The notes under the pieces are model-generated. The model saw only the letters and a list, made by a program, of their open reading frames with translations. It had not been told where the DNA came from and made no database searches. From positions 8,447,001 to 8,511,000 of the forward strand of contig NC_059552.1 of assembly GCF_905220415.1 (NCBI RefSeq): a DNA stretch of 64,000 nucleotides. Direction: 5' to 3'. Made by a program: the position numbers and the translations under genes. This DNA comes from Colias croceus. Its lineage: Eukaryota > Arthropoda > Insecta > Lepidoptera > Pieridae. Shown in pieces: positions 45,024 to 56,723 of the stretch (the first letter of the stretch is position 1; each line of letters starts with the position of its first letter).

Positions 45024-46673
45024 CAGGGTGTCCCAGAAGTCGACGTCAAGCTGAAATTTTCTGAAAGGTAATGCCACACCAGTTATCAGAAAAATTGAAA
45101 AAAAAAATTAAATCATGTATTTTTGAAGTTATGGATTTTTTTATTTTATTCCAGAAAATGTACACCATGTGACAGTTTTTTCATTCCTGTTGCTACAAAT
45201 ATTTACTTTTTGCCAATTTTTTTTCTCTTACGTCATCCCGAATAGTGCTTTATGTAACCTGTGATCCTAAACCCTGTGCCGATTACTCCAACTTGTAGGA
45301 AAATGTCATTTTATACCGTACCAAGATTTCAAAATTAATTTTTCGCACTACTTCAACTGATCGTCCTGAAAAAAAAATGTACTACTCCAGTTTGGCAAGT
45401 AGCTTTAAAAGTTAGCGCATTTCATAAGGATTCTAACGAGGTATAACACCTATTTCATTATATCTTAGATCAGCCATAAAAAATATTTTTGTTTAACAAA
45501 GTCTGTTTTTAACAATTTCTTTGAAATTACAAAAAATGATTCTAGTGTACCTAAAGTGTTCCTAATAACCACAGCATGGTTTAAATAAGATGGAGAGACA
45601 CATTCCATAAAGTGTGAGTGAGACAGATAGTGACACTTATGACATACGGACGCAAATAAGTGAACGAGACAGATAAGCATTACAGCCATTTAGTTTGAGA
45701 ACACCTTAATGAGGAATATCCAGACAGACGGATAGGGTGGGCTGGTACAATCTTATGGCAGGCCCGATTTAACCCGATTTAAATCCTCTAGATTTTTTTC
45801 CTGGGGAGCAGTAAAGGAAAAAGTCTATTCCAAGTCAATTGAAACTGTAGAAGAGCTTAGACAGAGAATAGCGGAACCAGTAGAATTTGTAAATAATGGA
45901 AGATTTGGCCGCCTGATTTCACGCTCTTTTTTAAAGAGATGTCGAGCTTGTATTGCAGCTGAAGAACGGAAATTTGAAGATATTTTGTAAAAAAAAGTAA
46001 TAAATTTAATCATAAAAAAGAAACTGTCTTTATTTTACTCTAGTACACTTAAATGCATAAGCGTCACTATCTGTCTCACTCACACTTTATGGAATGTCTC
46101 TCTCCATCTTATTTAAACCATGCTGTGGTCATTAGGAACACTTTAGGTACACTAGAATCGTTTTTTGTAATTTCAAAGAAATTATTAAAAACAGACTTTG
46201 TTTAATAAAAATATTTTTTATGGCCGATCTAAGATATAATGGAATAAGTGTTATACCTCGTTAGAATCCTTATGAAATGCGCTAACTTTTAAAGCTACTT
46301 GCCAAACTAGAGTAGTACATTTTTTTTTCAGGACGATCAGTTGAAGTAGTGCGAAAAATTAATTTTGAAATCTTGGTACGGTATAAAATGACATTTTCCT
46401 ACAAGTTGGAGTGATCGGCACAGGGTTTAGGATCACAGGTTACATAAAGCACTATTCGGGATGACGTAAGAGAAAAAAAATTGGCAAAAAGTAAATATTT
46501 GTAGCAACAGGAATGAAAAAACTGTCACATGGTGTACATTTTCTGGAATAAAATAAAAAAATCCATAACTTTAAAAATACATGACTTAATTTTTTTTTTC
46601 AATTTTTCTGATAACTGGTGTGGCATTACCTTTCAGAAAATTTCAGCTTGACGTCGACTTCTGGGACACCCTG
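45024..46673. mobile_element. Tc1/mariner-like element with ~620-bp inverted arms
   Basis: The left end CAGGGTGTCCCAGAAGTCGA is matched by its reverse complement at the right end, with TA on both sides (45,022-45,023 and 46,674-46,675). The match continues with few differences for about 620 bp (45,024 to about 45,645, and about 46,051 to 46,673). A 400-bp centre carries a transposase C-terminal remnant. Such long arms exceed normal mariner ends, so the structure probably arose by inversion-duplication of one end. The frames at 45,465-45,689 and 45,825-46,013 on the minus strand are shadows. Confidence 0.85.
45773..45990 (+). pseudogene. Transposase C-terminal remnant (Tc1/mariner DDE type)
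   Basis: From 45,773 the frame reads PDLNPLDFF, the conserved stretch near the third catalytic acidic residue of Tc1/mariner-type DDE transposases. A one-base frameshift near 45,800 moves the rest to the frame WGAVKEKVYSKSIETVEEL, ending IAAEERKFEDIL and TAA at 45,988-45,990. The N-terminal DNA-binding part and the first catalytic residues are absent. The fragment lies exactly between the two long inverted arms of the element at 45,024-46,673 and cannot encode an active enzyme. Confidence 0.75.
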
Positions 46674-46899
46674 TATATTATAAAGCCGAAAGTTTGTAAG
46701 TATGTATGTATGGATGTATGGATGTTTGTTACTCTTTCACGTAAAAACTACTGAACCGATTACACTGAAATTTAGCACACATATAGAGGGAAACTTGGAT
46801 TAACACATAGGATAGTTTTTATCCCGGAAATCCCACGGGAACGGGAACTATGCGGGTTTTCCTTTGCAAACGCGGGCGAAGCCGCGGGCGGAAATCTAG
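46674..46899 (+). mobile_element. Helitron-like copy (TGCGAAAGT subfamily), adjoining the long-TIR element
   Basis: TATATTATAAAGCCGAAAGT follows directly on the right end of the long-arm element. The copy continues to GCGGGCGGAAATCTAG before T. Its missing first bases may lie on the far side at about 45,008-45,023 (TCTAATATGTAATATA), which would mean the long-arm element jumped into a TA of this Helitron-like copy. Confidence 0.65.
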
Positions 46900-48240
46900 T
46901 TTTTAATATACTTCTAAAAGATAAGCATGCAAATTAACTCCACATAACAGAACAACGTAGAAAAATAATAAGTAACCAACTGTACAAAAGGAGATTCATG
47001 ACTAATTAATTATTATTAACATAAAAAACACAAACGGATGTATCCTATAGGAAAAATCACAGATTTCTTACAAAATTTCTAAATTAAGCAATACCTCAAC
47101 CCATGTATAGCCTACCTTTTTCATTCCATTCAACATCAAAAGATCGCTTACATAGAACACATTTCAATACCCATATTTGAGTGAACACCTCACACCTCAC
47201 TAACACTAAAAATAAACAGATTATTCTAACCGTAAAAGTAGTTATTGCGTTTCGTTCTGCAAAATTCGAATTCGTTCCAGAAAGAGGTGAATTGTACCTG
47301 ATATAAATTTTTATTACTGCGTTACATTGGCCGGACTAAAAAGGTTGGCTACCTTTGTTGTATATCGCACGTTTGGTTGCCGTTTTAAAAGGGAATTTCA
47401 ACTGTATTTTAGTTCAATTATATACTGATTAGAACGTGATTTCGGAAACGGTTCTTTAGAATCCAGGTTTTTATTTTATTATTTACTCTTATCGGATATT
47501 GTGTGTAGTCATTTTGGAAGTATTTTGTGTTTTAATTACAACACATATATTATTATATGGATGTGGGTCATGGGTGATAAGTTCTATGTCCTTTTAACGT
47601 TGGCAATCCATTTGTAGATCTGCAAACAAGGGTGCTTTTCCACCAATATCGTTTGAGGATGTGGAGCCACAGCAAATGTTCATGGGCTGTGCTAGCGCTT
47701 ACAAGAAGACGTCATAAAATACATGTAAAATAATTTTAGCATAGTTCTTTTATTCTAGTAGTAAAAGAGTAAATATGAGTTTCATGTTGATTCTTGTTAC
47801 GACATTCTTTTGTTTAATATATAAGACGTCTCACTTGTAAAGTTGCACGTGTAAGTTTAGATAAATAAAAAAAGTCGTTGAGAAACATGTCAGTATTTTT
47901 ATATAGGTACCTAATTGTCTATTTATCTTGCTGTATTGTTAGGGCTATAGAGTACATTGTTAGGCATTTAAAATTATGATATTCAACTGACATTTTTATA
48001 GGAAAAAAGAATTAAAATAACATTTAAACTAGTTTAAACTATTTCGGCTCTTTGAGCTTTATTAAATCAAAATTCGTAGTATTTGCTAGTCAAACTAGTT
48101 GGTACATTTCTCGTCCTCAAATAACAGTGAATACTATCGATAGAACTGAACACTATGCACTAATTACTTGAAAGTTGGATAGCACCTCTAAACTTCTAAG
48201 ATTCCTCTTCCAGTGGTAAGCGACACGTGGCAAGCAGATC
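46900..48240. other. No supported gene; MITE fragment at 47.63 kb
   Basis: At about 47,628-47,705, GGGTGCTTTTCCACCAATAT and GAGGATGTGGAGC match the left end of the element at 61,371-61,550. The remainder is AT-rich without recognisable content. Confidence 0.45.
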
Positions 48241-48278
48241 GAACATTCTCGAACGTTCTCGAATGTTCTAGAACATTC
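48241..48278. promoter_or_regulatory. Heat-shock element array, eight pentamers
   Basis: GAA and TTC alternate without interruption at 5-base steps: GAA at 48,241, 48,251, 48,261 and 48,271; TTC at 48,246, 48,256, 48,266 and 48,276. Heat-shock factor binds as a trimer to three such alternating nGAAn units, so eight in register would allow cooperative binding of more than two trimers. No heat-shock protein frame lies nearby. The unit can also be read as four copies of a 10-bp repeat (GAACATTCTC and variants), so a chance minisatellite remains possible. Confidence 0.6.
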
Positions 48279-48734
48279 TATGAATCGAGCCAACGAATTT
48301 CACTCCAACTGTTGTTTTCGAAAACTTAATACAAACCACAAGCCAATTATAATTTAATCAACGGTACACCTCAGTAAGATATAGGTCCTTGTGAATTAAT
48401 CAACTCACTATCCAACCGAATAGCGCAATGAGCCAAAGCACTAATTAATTATATTAAAGCCAATATAATAACAAACATGGATACCGTTTGAAGTCTTAAT
48501 GTTGATGATTAACAAAATTGAGGTCTATGTTCATATGATAGAGTTGAAAATTGTTAAACGACAGAGCGAAGCCGCGCGGTCTATTTTTAAAATTCTATAA
48601 TAATTTGATAGGTAAATCGATAGATGATATTTTACACATAATATCATTGGCACACCGAGACGGTCTTTATGGAAATAAAAAAAAAAAATTAATTAATAAT
48701 AACCTTATCGTTACGTAACTATACAGAATATCAA

Positions 48735-48918
48735 TCCCTACTCATATTATAAATGCGAAAGTAACTCTGTCTGTCTGTCTGTTACTCAATCACGCCTAAA
48801 CTACTGAACCAATTTGCATGAAATTTGGTATGGAGATATTTTTGTTACCCGAGAAAGGACATAGGCTACCTTTTATTGCGAAATATGTACCACGGGCGAA
48901 GCCGGGGCGGACCTCTAG
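48735..48918 (+). mobile_element. Helitron-like copy, hybrid ends
   Basis: It starts TCCCTACTCATATTATAAAT and GCGAAAGTAACTCTGTCTGT, and ends GGCGAAGCCGGGGCGGACC then TCTAG. It combines the 5' part of one subfamily with the 3' part of another, like the copy at 42,961-43,143. Confidence 0.65.
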
Positions 48919-49876
48919 TGTTTAATAAGAAGAGAGAGTACAGTTTCATACCCGTAGGTACAGTAATTTTTTTACCTTTTATTTTTAAAACTAATAATAA
49001 AAATAACCAGTATATCTAACTACAAATAGATTGATAAACCACGAATTAAAATTATTTTAAATACGAGTACCTAGTAGCCAATCTCTTACTGAATAAAGTA
49101 TTATAGAAGAAAATATTTTTGTAGCCGACCCAACAGACATTGGTCTGTCTTTGTGCGAACTGAAAAGCGGGAATTTTTTTTCTTAGAACAATGTAAGAAC
49201 CTTATCCTGACATTGTAACATGTTTGGGCCTGTGTGTGTTTTTTACATGATAAAATAGTCGAAATCGGAGCAGTAGAGTAGTTCATGAAAGAAGGGTTAA
49301 TATTATAATATACTGCAACATTATCTACACTTATATTACAAAGTTTTGATTGTGTTTGTTAGGTCTGAAATCTGTTGAATCAATAAAAAAATCACCAGGA
49401 TGAGCGGCTAGTTATAACACTAGATACTAAATCCAATCATAATTCAGTCAGAACGTACTATAAAATAACACACACTAAATCCACCAGCCATAATTCAGTG
49501 GTCAATAGCTTTACCTAAAGACTCTAAATAACCAATATATGAATTCCAAGCACAATGTTTATCCAACATGTGTCATAGGAAACCACAAAGCCGCTTGTGG
49601 GCCGCTAAGCCAAGCGCGACCGCTTGAATTAATCGTCACTGACCATGCCTTTGATTAAGTGGTTACGGCAAAAATATAGTTTGAAGTTCGTATACGGATG
49701 CTTGCAGCTGTAGGGAAATTTAAGCTTTTATTGCAAGCAAAGTAACAGAAATTGTATGTTTTTGTATGTAGTTTTATTCTAGGTTTCTTGTCTGGCTTCT
49801 CAAAAATGCCTCGTCGAAATGCGTAGAAAAAATGTCTTGGAAGTAGCTTCGTAGTGCTTTTTTGTATTTATATAAT
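48919..49876. other. No supported gene; AT-rich
   Basis: Nothing recognised. A minus-strand frame of 61 codons at 49,101-49,286 is not convincing. Confidence 0.5.
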
Positions 49877-50047
49877 AGTAGCGGTTCGCCCCGGCTTCGC
49901 CCGTGGTACCTACATGTTTAAACTATCCTATCTCTCAAGTTGGATCGAACTGCACATGGTGTGCGAATTTTATTATAATCGGTTATGTGGTTTAGGAGTC
50001 CATTGAGGACAAACATTGTGACACGAGATTTATATATATTACGAAGA
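49877..50047 (-). mobile_element. Degenerate Helitron-like copy (GACCGCTAG subfamily)
   Basis: Plus strand reads TAGTAGCGGTTCGCCCCGGC, then TTCGCCCGTGGTACCTACAT. The body drifts further on, with TATAATCGGTTATGTGGTTT still matching the family. Confidence 0.5.
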
Positions 50048-51329
50048 TAAATCGTATAACAGTTTCACACGTTATTTTATTGACCTACATGTAGGAAAGT
50101 TATAAATAAGCGCTTATTTTAAGGGATTTCCAAGAAGAATGCTTTTCGTTATTGATTTGTCTATTCTTTAGTTATTTCAATTTATTTTCCAATAGTCTTT
50201 TCCCCTATATTTTACGTTACTCCCTAAAATTGCCACATATTTTACCAATCAAAGCCCCCATCATGCCATGTTCACATCACTGTTGATCTCTAAAGGCAGA
50301 TGACGTTGTTTTTACTATATTTTATATTCTAAACGAGCGTCGACATTCATCTGTATTGCTTCGATCCCTGCTGAATACGAATAACCCATAAAAGTATTGA
50401 GATAGGGCACGCAATCCAATTTATCAATTTTCTTATGAACCTCGAAAAGTGAAAGTTTGGTAATGTTTTTTGTTGTACCCAAATTATGTGTACGTGGTGA
50501 GGGGATGTTGAAATGGTTTAAGTTTGTAAACGGTTTTAGATATACGGCAGTAAATAGATGATTAAATAAAGTAACAAGTAGTATTTATGTGGTATGCTAC
50601 TTCCTGAAAGTCATTAGGTATATACAACAAGTGTGTAACTTTCTTTTGATGTATATTTATCAATTTAGTTTAACTGATAATTTCGAATTAATAAAAATGT
50701 ATTAAATCTGTAAGACTAGGGAATATAATGATAACATTTATAAGGTGTGTATCTCTAGCTTGCTTACCTTTAATTTAAGAAAAGATTTTCATACCATATA
50801 CCAGATACCATTCGATTCAGTATAATTTTAAATGTATTTAATATCATTTTAAATATTACAACTACAACTTTTCATCCTAATGTCAATTCTCGATAAACTA
50901 CACCATATATCAGACGTATTTTCATATTAGGTAGACATATAATGCGGAGTATCCCTTGTTCGCCATAAAGTGGTACTGATAAGCCGTCAGAAATAAGATT
51001 CAGGCTTTGTACAAATCCCTGTAAGATTACATGATAAGTGGCGTCTGTGGAAATATTTTGAGATCATTTTTATACGTATTTAGTGAATGTGTGTTTATTA
51101 ATAGTTGCACAAACTAATAATAATAGTATGGTTATATAGGTTCAATGAAAATTTGTCCATTGTAAAATTTAAAAACCAACCAATGACAATGATAATCTAT
51201 TATTATTACATCTGTACATATAATAAATCTGTAGAAGGGCAATTCTGTACATTGAAAATATTCAAAAAAATAAAAAGCAGGGGGTGTTACTGGATCAATA
51301 CCAAACCCAAGTATGTGATTAATTTTTTT
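50048..51329. other. No supported gene; AT-rich
   Basis: Nothing recognised. Overlapping frames on both strands near 51,105-51,422 run into the Helitron-like copy that follows. Confidence 0.5.
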
Positions 51330-51521
51330 TTGTCGTCTGTCTGTATATTCAGGCATCACGTGAAACCTAACGGTTCGATTTCGATGAAACTTGGTATAAT
51401 TATACCATAATACCCTGGGCATAAAATGGAATACTTTTTATCCTGGAAAAATACGTAGAAAAAAATAAATCTTAATTTTTCTTAATTTTTCCGTGCGAAC
51501 GGAGTCGCGGGCGGAAGCTAG
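51330..51521 (+). mobile_element. Helitron-like copy (GGAAGCTAG variant)
   Basis: TCGTCTGTCTGTATATTCAG, then AACGGTTCGATTTCGATGAA and the end GTCGCGGGCGGAAGCTAG. The 5' boundary is uncertain. Confidence 0.55.
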
Positions 51522-52164
51522 TACGAAATAAAAAGTCACTTTAATTTATCGAATATAGAATTATTTAGAATGATTTGAATCATGGATGATTGAATAACAA
51601 TTAAAATTTTAACCATTTCTTCTTAAATCTCTTTCTCTATAATCCCACTGCATCGTTCCGATTTCAAGTGTTATCTGATATATATTTTGAATTTTATCAT
51701 AAAACGAAGATTAAACAAGATTTAATTTATTCAAATCGCTTAAACCTTTCACTTATAACTTGAATTTTCATCTTATTCTCATGTGTCCTTGGGATTATAC
51801 CCTTCTCATGTTAGGAAGTACGTACAATGAAAAATAAAATTCGCATCACACGAACCCCACTTTATGCAAGACTCTATAGTACATGGTCTACTAGTGGTAC
51901 GTACTCTATAGTATCGACAGAGTATAGTATTTTTCATAGTATCAAAAAAGGATTAAACATTCACAGTTGACAAATTACAGTTAATGCCCATATAAAAATA
52001 ACTAATCTACAGGCGTCCATGTAGGTATAAATCATTGTAATAATTAACTATTTTTCACAATTTTCCACTTTATGACGATTTTTTAATAATTATTTCATTT
52101 CAATATGCCCTGATATATGTTATCATAAAAATTAATTCCTTAAATGATTCCAGAAGTAGGAACG
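51522..52164. other. No supported gene; AT-rich
   Basis: A short imperfect repeat of ACTCTATAGTA words lies near 51,867-51,925. Nothing else. Confidence 0.5.
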
Positions 52165-52395
52165 TCCTACTAATATTATCTATAAATGCGAAAGTTTGTG
52201 AGGATGTGTGTGTGTGTGTGTTTGTTACTCTTTCATGCAAATACTACTGAACCGATTACAATGAATTTGAGCAAACATATAGAGGGTAACTTGGATTAAC
52301 ACATAGGGTAGGTTTTATCCCGGAAATCCCACGAGAACGGGAACTATGCAGGTTTTCCTTTGAAAACGCGGGCAAAGCCGCGGGTGGAAATTTAG
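52165..52395 (+). mobile_element. Helitron-like copy with TG repeat
   Basis: It starts TCCTACTAATATTATCTATA and carries GCGAAAGTTTGTGAGGATGT then a TGTGTGTGTGTG run at about 52,205-52,220. It ends GCGGGTGGAAATTTAG. It is closely similar to the copy at 53,249-53,466. Confidence 0.7.
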
Positions 52396-53248
52396 TATCT
52401 AAATAATATGCAAATAAGTAACTAAATCAAGTTTACATTTTCTCAGAACAAAATAAATATAGGCCGCATTGTATCCACAAATCTTCCAAAATGCTTATTA
52501 TGAATGTAGCCTTACTCGAAGTTGTTATTCCTCACCGCAAATCTTTTTGGCATAATAATATAAACTTATAGTGAAATCACTGACTGCAAATTTACTTTAA
52601 GTTCTGCCTTACCCGGGAACTATAACAAGCTGGATTCGAGTTATTCTGCTTTGTTTGGTATCAAGGATAAATAGAAGCCGCAGTTTTCCGGGATCAATTA
52701 CTCCCCTCAAAAACATGTTGATGTTTCACAGTTGTTGTCTGCATCTTGCTAAGAAAAAAACAATGGTTTTTCTTTTCGCAAGACTTGATAATTATTGCGT
52801 TGTTTGTTATTTGTCCCCTCCAATATTGATGTTGGAAATTTAAAAAACAACTAAATTAACCTTGGAAGTACCTTGTATAATAATCTTTGTAGTAATTTTA
52901 TAAACTATAAGCTTTTTCTATATAATTAAAGAAGGTGGTGTATCCGTAAAAATTAAGAAATATGCAGTTTATGCAGTAAGAAATATGTCCAGGCTTGGAT
53001 TTAGTGTGAAGCTGAGACCGTCAAATTTATCTTCATATAAGTGAAGGTGGCTCTGATAGTGAAATTAAAAAATGTGATTAAATAATTATTAGTTTTAATT
53101 TAATACGGTACCTATATAATACATTGATACGGCTAAACCACTTATAAAGATGGTTATAAGTAGTGTGATTTGATTTTATATTTTTTATCGGATTATACCT
53201 AGATAATTTTTTAATTATAACTAATTTTTAACATAGCAGACACATTCA
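52396..53248. other. No supported gene; AT-rich
   Basis: Nothing recognised. The 62-codon frame at 52,655-52,843 has no identifiable domain. Confidence 0.5.
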
Positions 53249-53466
53249 TCCTACTAATATTATAAATGCGAAAGTTTGTGAGGATGTGTGTGTGTGTGTG
53301 TTTGATACTCTTTCACGCAAATACTACTGAACCGATTACAATGAAATTTAGCACACATATAGAGGGTAACTTGGATTAACCCATAGGATCCCGGAAATCG
53401 CACGGGAACGGGAAGCATGCGGGTTTTCCTTTGACAACGCGGGCGAAGCCGCGGGCGGAAATCTAG
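53249..53466 (+). mobile_element. Helitron-like copy with TG repeat
   Basis: It starts TCCTACTAATATTATAAATG after A and ends GCGGGCGGAAATCTAG before T. It shares the TGTGTGTGTGTG run and the ACATATAGAGGGTAACTTGG block with the copy at 52,165-52,395. Confidence 0.75.
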
Positions 53467-54347
53467 TTTAACATATAATATCAAGAACTCTATAATAAAC
53501 TAGAAACTAACCTTAAGTCTTCAGTGAAAATAAACACGTAATAAATAAAGCTTCATTGTTTTCATATAAGAATAATTTTCTGCAAGAGGTCTGAAACTGG
53601 GACAATAAAATGCCTATAATCGCCTAACGAATGCATAATGCAGGCTATGTTAATAAAATGGAAATAAACACGCTTGGTTTTATTTATTTTTCCTTACACG
53701 TGGAACAGAATAAAGAACATGTATACCTCCTGACCGAATTTCTGCAAGGCCTCGCAGTGGACATTTTATACAGAAAATGTATTGTGGTATATATAATTTT
53801 TAATAATAGGTATCCATAATAAAGCCACTATTTTCGGCCTACCAGGGCTTACCCAAAATGATATTTATATATAATATCTAACAATAGAATAATATAATTT
53901 ATGATACTAAAATACTTGGTAAAGTTGGCATGAGTTGCATGATGATGTATGATGTATGATGTTTTATATAGGACGTAGTAAGTAGTAAAAAAACATCAAA
54001 TTATTGCTATTGACAATATTGATTAAGATTCTAAACATTTGAATAAGAACACATTCATAAGTGTAGGTACACTGTACACTTAAATCACTTTCCTCATTAG
54101 AGAGGTAAATAGGTTCACATGTGACACACTATTGCCGTTTTTAAATTCATGACATTATTTTTTTCATATTAATTTGCTGCTTACTAGAAATTTAATACCG
54201 AAATTACCTTTCCGATGGAAATGGCGTTTGTGGACCCTACTACGACCTTGTAGGCCCGCCAAATAACTTTATACAACTAGCTATTAATAGGTAATTGAAC
54301 TTTACCAATAATTATTTACTATTAAAGTTAAATTACCTTGTCCTATA
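53467..54347. other. No supported gene; AT-rich
   Basis: A TGATGTATGATGTATGATG run lies at about 53,942-53,961. Nothing else is recognised. Confidence 0.5.
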
Positions 54348-54733
54348 CAGGGTGTCCCACTATTGGTATACTGAGCGCGAAGGGACTTGTAGTTTTGCAT
54401 ATACTGGTCACGTAAAAAATATCTACTTAAACAACAAAATTACACCAAAAAATTTTTGCTAAGTTTTTCCTGAAAATCCATGTTTTCTTCTCTAGCTTCG
54501 CGCAGCCGGCACCGCTTCGCTAATGTGAGCAATTTGTCTATGAAAACATAATCTTAAACGATAGGTCACGTGCTGGTAGCAAAGCTGGGCGGGTTGCTTG
54601 TTATGGGTGTACACATAGAGTTTAAAGAATTCATCTATTTGAAAAAACTGCGTCTGGAATTTTATAAGTATTTTTTACGTATGCAAAATTATAACTTCCT
54701 TTGAGCTTAGCAAACCAACAGTGGGACACCCTG
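54348..54733. mobile_element. 386-bp MITE, CAGGGTGTCCCAC ends, TA duplication
   Basis: CAGGGTGTCCCACTATTGGT at the left and the reverse complement of CAGGGTGTCCCACTGTTGGT at the right, with TA on both sides (54,346-54,347 and 54,734-54,735). Subterminal sequences near TTTTGCATA and CGTAAAAAATA also pair. It shares its first 12 bases with the long-arm element at 45,024 but not the interior. Confidence 0.75.
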
Positions 54734-54773
54734 TAGAATATGATCCAGTCAATAACCAATACAGTCAATAAAA

Positions 54774-55194
54774 TCAAATCAAATCAAATAATTTATTGCA
54801 TACTAATACATTGTACATATGAGAAACCTTATGCAGGTATTGAGTATATAATATAGAGTATGGAGTAGCAGAAATAAATTTGCCTTACCTACATGTAAAA
54901 TATGATTTTTTTAATATTGCTATTTTAGAAGTATTATTTGGAATACGGTATAACTTTTTACCACATAGAATATTTATTATACTTTTATTTAATCTGTAGT
55001 TTTCTTTTAGTTCCAAAGGTCAAATAATTATGATTGACATAATATAAGAGTACTCCTATTCCTTTTGACAAATTCTTACCTGTAAGTAGCTTGTTTTGGA
55101 AAGTATTTTCCTTATTTGGTTCGGAATTTTAGTTACTTTGAATGTTAAACTAGTGGTATGCGGGTTAGATCTCTATTTAATAATATGTACTACT
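54774..55194. other. No supported gene; AATCA repeat at start
   Basis: A run of AATCAAATCAAATCAAATAA sits at 54,775-54,800 and precedes TTTATTGCATACTAATACAT. This may be another dispersed repeat end in minus orientation. The rest is AT-rich. Confidence 0.4.
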
Positions 55195-55297
55195 ATTATG
55201 TCGCTATTTAGCGATAAGGCCGCCGTTTGTTACAATGTATCCTAGATTAAGTCTCAATTTGTAATTTTTAAGAGCAATAAAGAATAAATAAATAAAT
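55195..55297 (+). repeat. LINE 3' end with poly-A signal
   Basis: GCTATTTAGCGATAAGGCCG, then TTTGTTACAATGTATCC and AGAGCAATAAAGAATAAATA. It matches the order in the element end at 20,879-21,012. Confidence 0.6.
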
Positions 55298-55384
55298 GTA
55301 CAACAAATGTTGTGTTTGATGTCTTAATAATATATCTTTTATACTGTTATATGCCTCCATAAAACTTACCTTATTAATATTATA

Positions 55385-55464
55385 AAGCCCTGTTGTGGCC
55401 CTCATAGGCTACTGTCCCAGCAGTGGGAATGTACCTATATGGGTGGATGATGATGATGATGAAT
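55385..55464 (+). repeat. RTE-like 3' tail with GATGATG repeat
   Basis: GTTGTGGCCCTCATAGGCTA, TGTCCCAGCAGTGGGAATGT, then GATGATGATGATGATGA. It is the third copy of this tail type in the window. Confidence 0.5.
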
Positions 55465-55546
55465 AGTTACTAATACCATTAGACTCTCACATAAACAATT
55501 AAACAACACAAGGTAAAAATAAAACACCACGACTATATAATGAAAT

Positions 55547-55552
55547 TTTATT
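55547..55552 (-). other. Poly-A signal of the Dpr-like gene
   Basis: AATAAA on the minus strand lies 52 bases after the TGA stop at 55,604. It implies a short 3' UTR of roughly 70-80 bases if used. Confidence 0.5.
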
Positions 55553-55603
55553 TCCAAGTAACTATGTATAATATTTAAAATCAAACTATTTACAATATAA
55601 CTA

Positions 55604-55803
55604 TCACGTGGGAAACATGAGCCCCGTAAATCGTTCTTTTAAAAGGCCTTGGACCCTAATATTATGTACTAGAGTTGCTAAAATAACAACCACTGTGAAT
55701 AACGTCGACTGTGATAATATCACTGTTATAATAAATAACGTTATAACAGTGATTTTTTGTGGTGTGTGAATTCCGGCGTTGGCGTGCAGCTCCGCTAGGC
55801 TTT
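55604..55803 (-). CDS. Dpr-like protein, terminal exon (C-terminal membrane segment)
   Basis: Acceptor TTTTGTTACAG lies just upstream. With the one base carried from the previous exon the first codon is Glu, giving ESLAELHANAG after the VLN that ends Ig2. A hydrophobic stretch follows (KITVITLFIITVIL, then LFTVVVILATLV), then a short basic tail ending TGLMFPT and a TGA at 55,604-55,606. Dpr proteins are held at the neuronal surface by a C-terminal hydrophobic segment or lipid anchor; the polar tail after the hydrophobic part favours a transmembrane anchor. The exon supplies 65 residues. Oddly, the membrane segment is encoded by an inverted repeat (55,719-55,730 and 55,742-55,753). Confidence 0.8.
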
Positions 55804-56723
55804 CTGTAACAAAATTATACGTTATAAATTATATATAGTTTTTGATTTTCTTATTAAATAAATTTAATGAGAGCTTGTTATATAATCAAAGTATTGGTCA
55901 TGACGAAATTTCTTTTGATTTATAAATAATCTTGTTACAACGATACCATTATAATTCTAAGTATTTTCTATGAAGATAGATCATAAAAGATAAAAATTGC
56001 CCATCTTTCATTTTCTCTTAGAACCAATAACCTATTTCATTCAGACAATTTAAGTCAGCAATACACTTTTAGAATTTCTACTAGTCTTGTTTTAGATGAA
56101 AACATAAAAAGGCCTACGTAACACAAAAAATAAAAAATAATACTACAAAATACTGAATTTTCTTGTAAAATCCAGTCCCCATAAAAATAGCTATATAAAA
56201 GACAGGCCAGTACATTTCCGACAAGAAGTTAGCAATTGCCTCAGCAAATGGCATTATTATAGCAAAGCGGAACCTTTTAGCTTAAACTACCCTCCATTCA
56301 AACAATCCCGTGTTCATTCTCTTTATTCCGTGTTTTTGTAAATTGATTTTTTGTAATATACTCGTTGAGGCTTTTTAATATAAAAAGATGAAAGCTTATT
56401 TACGTTCACATAATTTTGAGATAAAGTAACATTAATGTATACTCGTATGAAGCTTTTCTTGGAATGTAATATTTATTTTTCTTATAAAATATCAACAGGA
56501 CATTTCCAATTACAGATTTTTTTTAGATTATCTTTCGGATTATGTAACAGATGTTTTCGTAAAAGCTTGACAGAGACAAATATATTTAATAATTTTTATG
56601 ATAAAATATCCTGTCACATCTCAAATCAGCAAATTAATGTTATAGAAATCAAATTTAATAGCAAAAATCATTTTCATACAAAAAATTTTTACGTCAAAAA
56701 TGCGGGTAGTCACGCATTATTAC
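55804..56723 (-). other. Intron of the Dpr-like gene (920 bp)
   Basis: Donor GTAATA, acceptor TTACAG. AT-rich; a plus-strand frame at 56,435-56,737 is low complexity and runs into the exon antisense. No element recognised. Confidence 0.7.

Noticed and set aside
45465..46013. Minus-strand frames within the long-arm element
   Set aside because: They arise from the inverted arms and from the antisense of the transposase remnant.
51105..51422. Overlapping 96-101 codon frames on both strands
   Set aside because: Low complexity, with the shared end inside a Helitron-like copy; no family resemblance.
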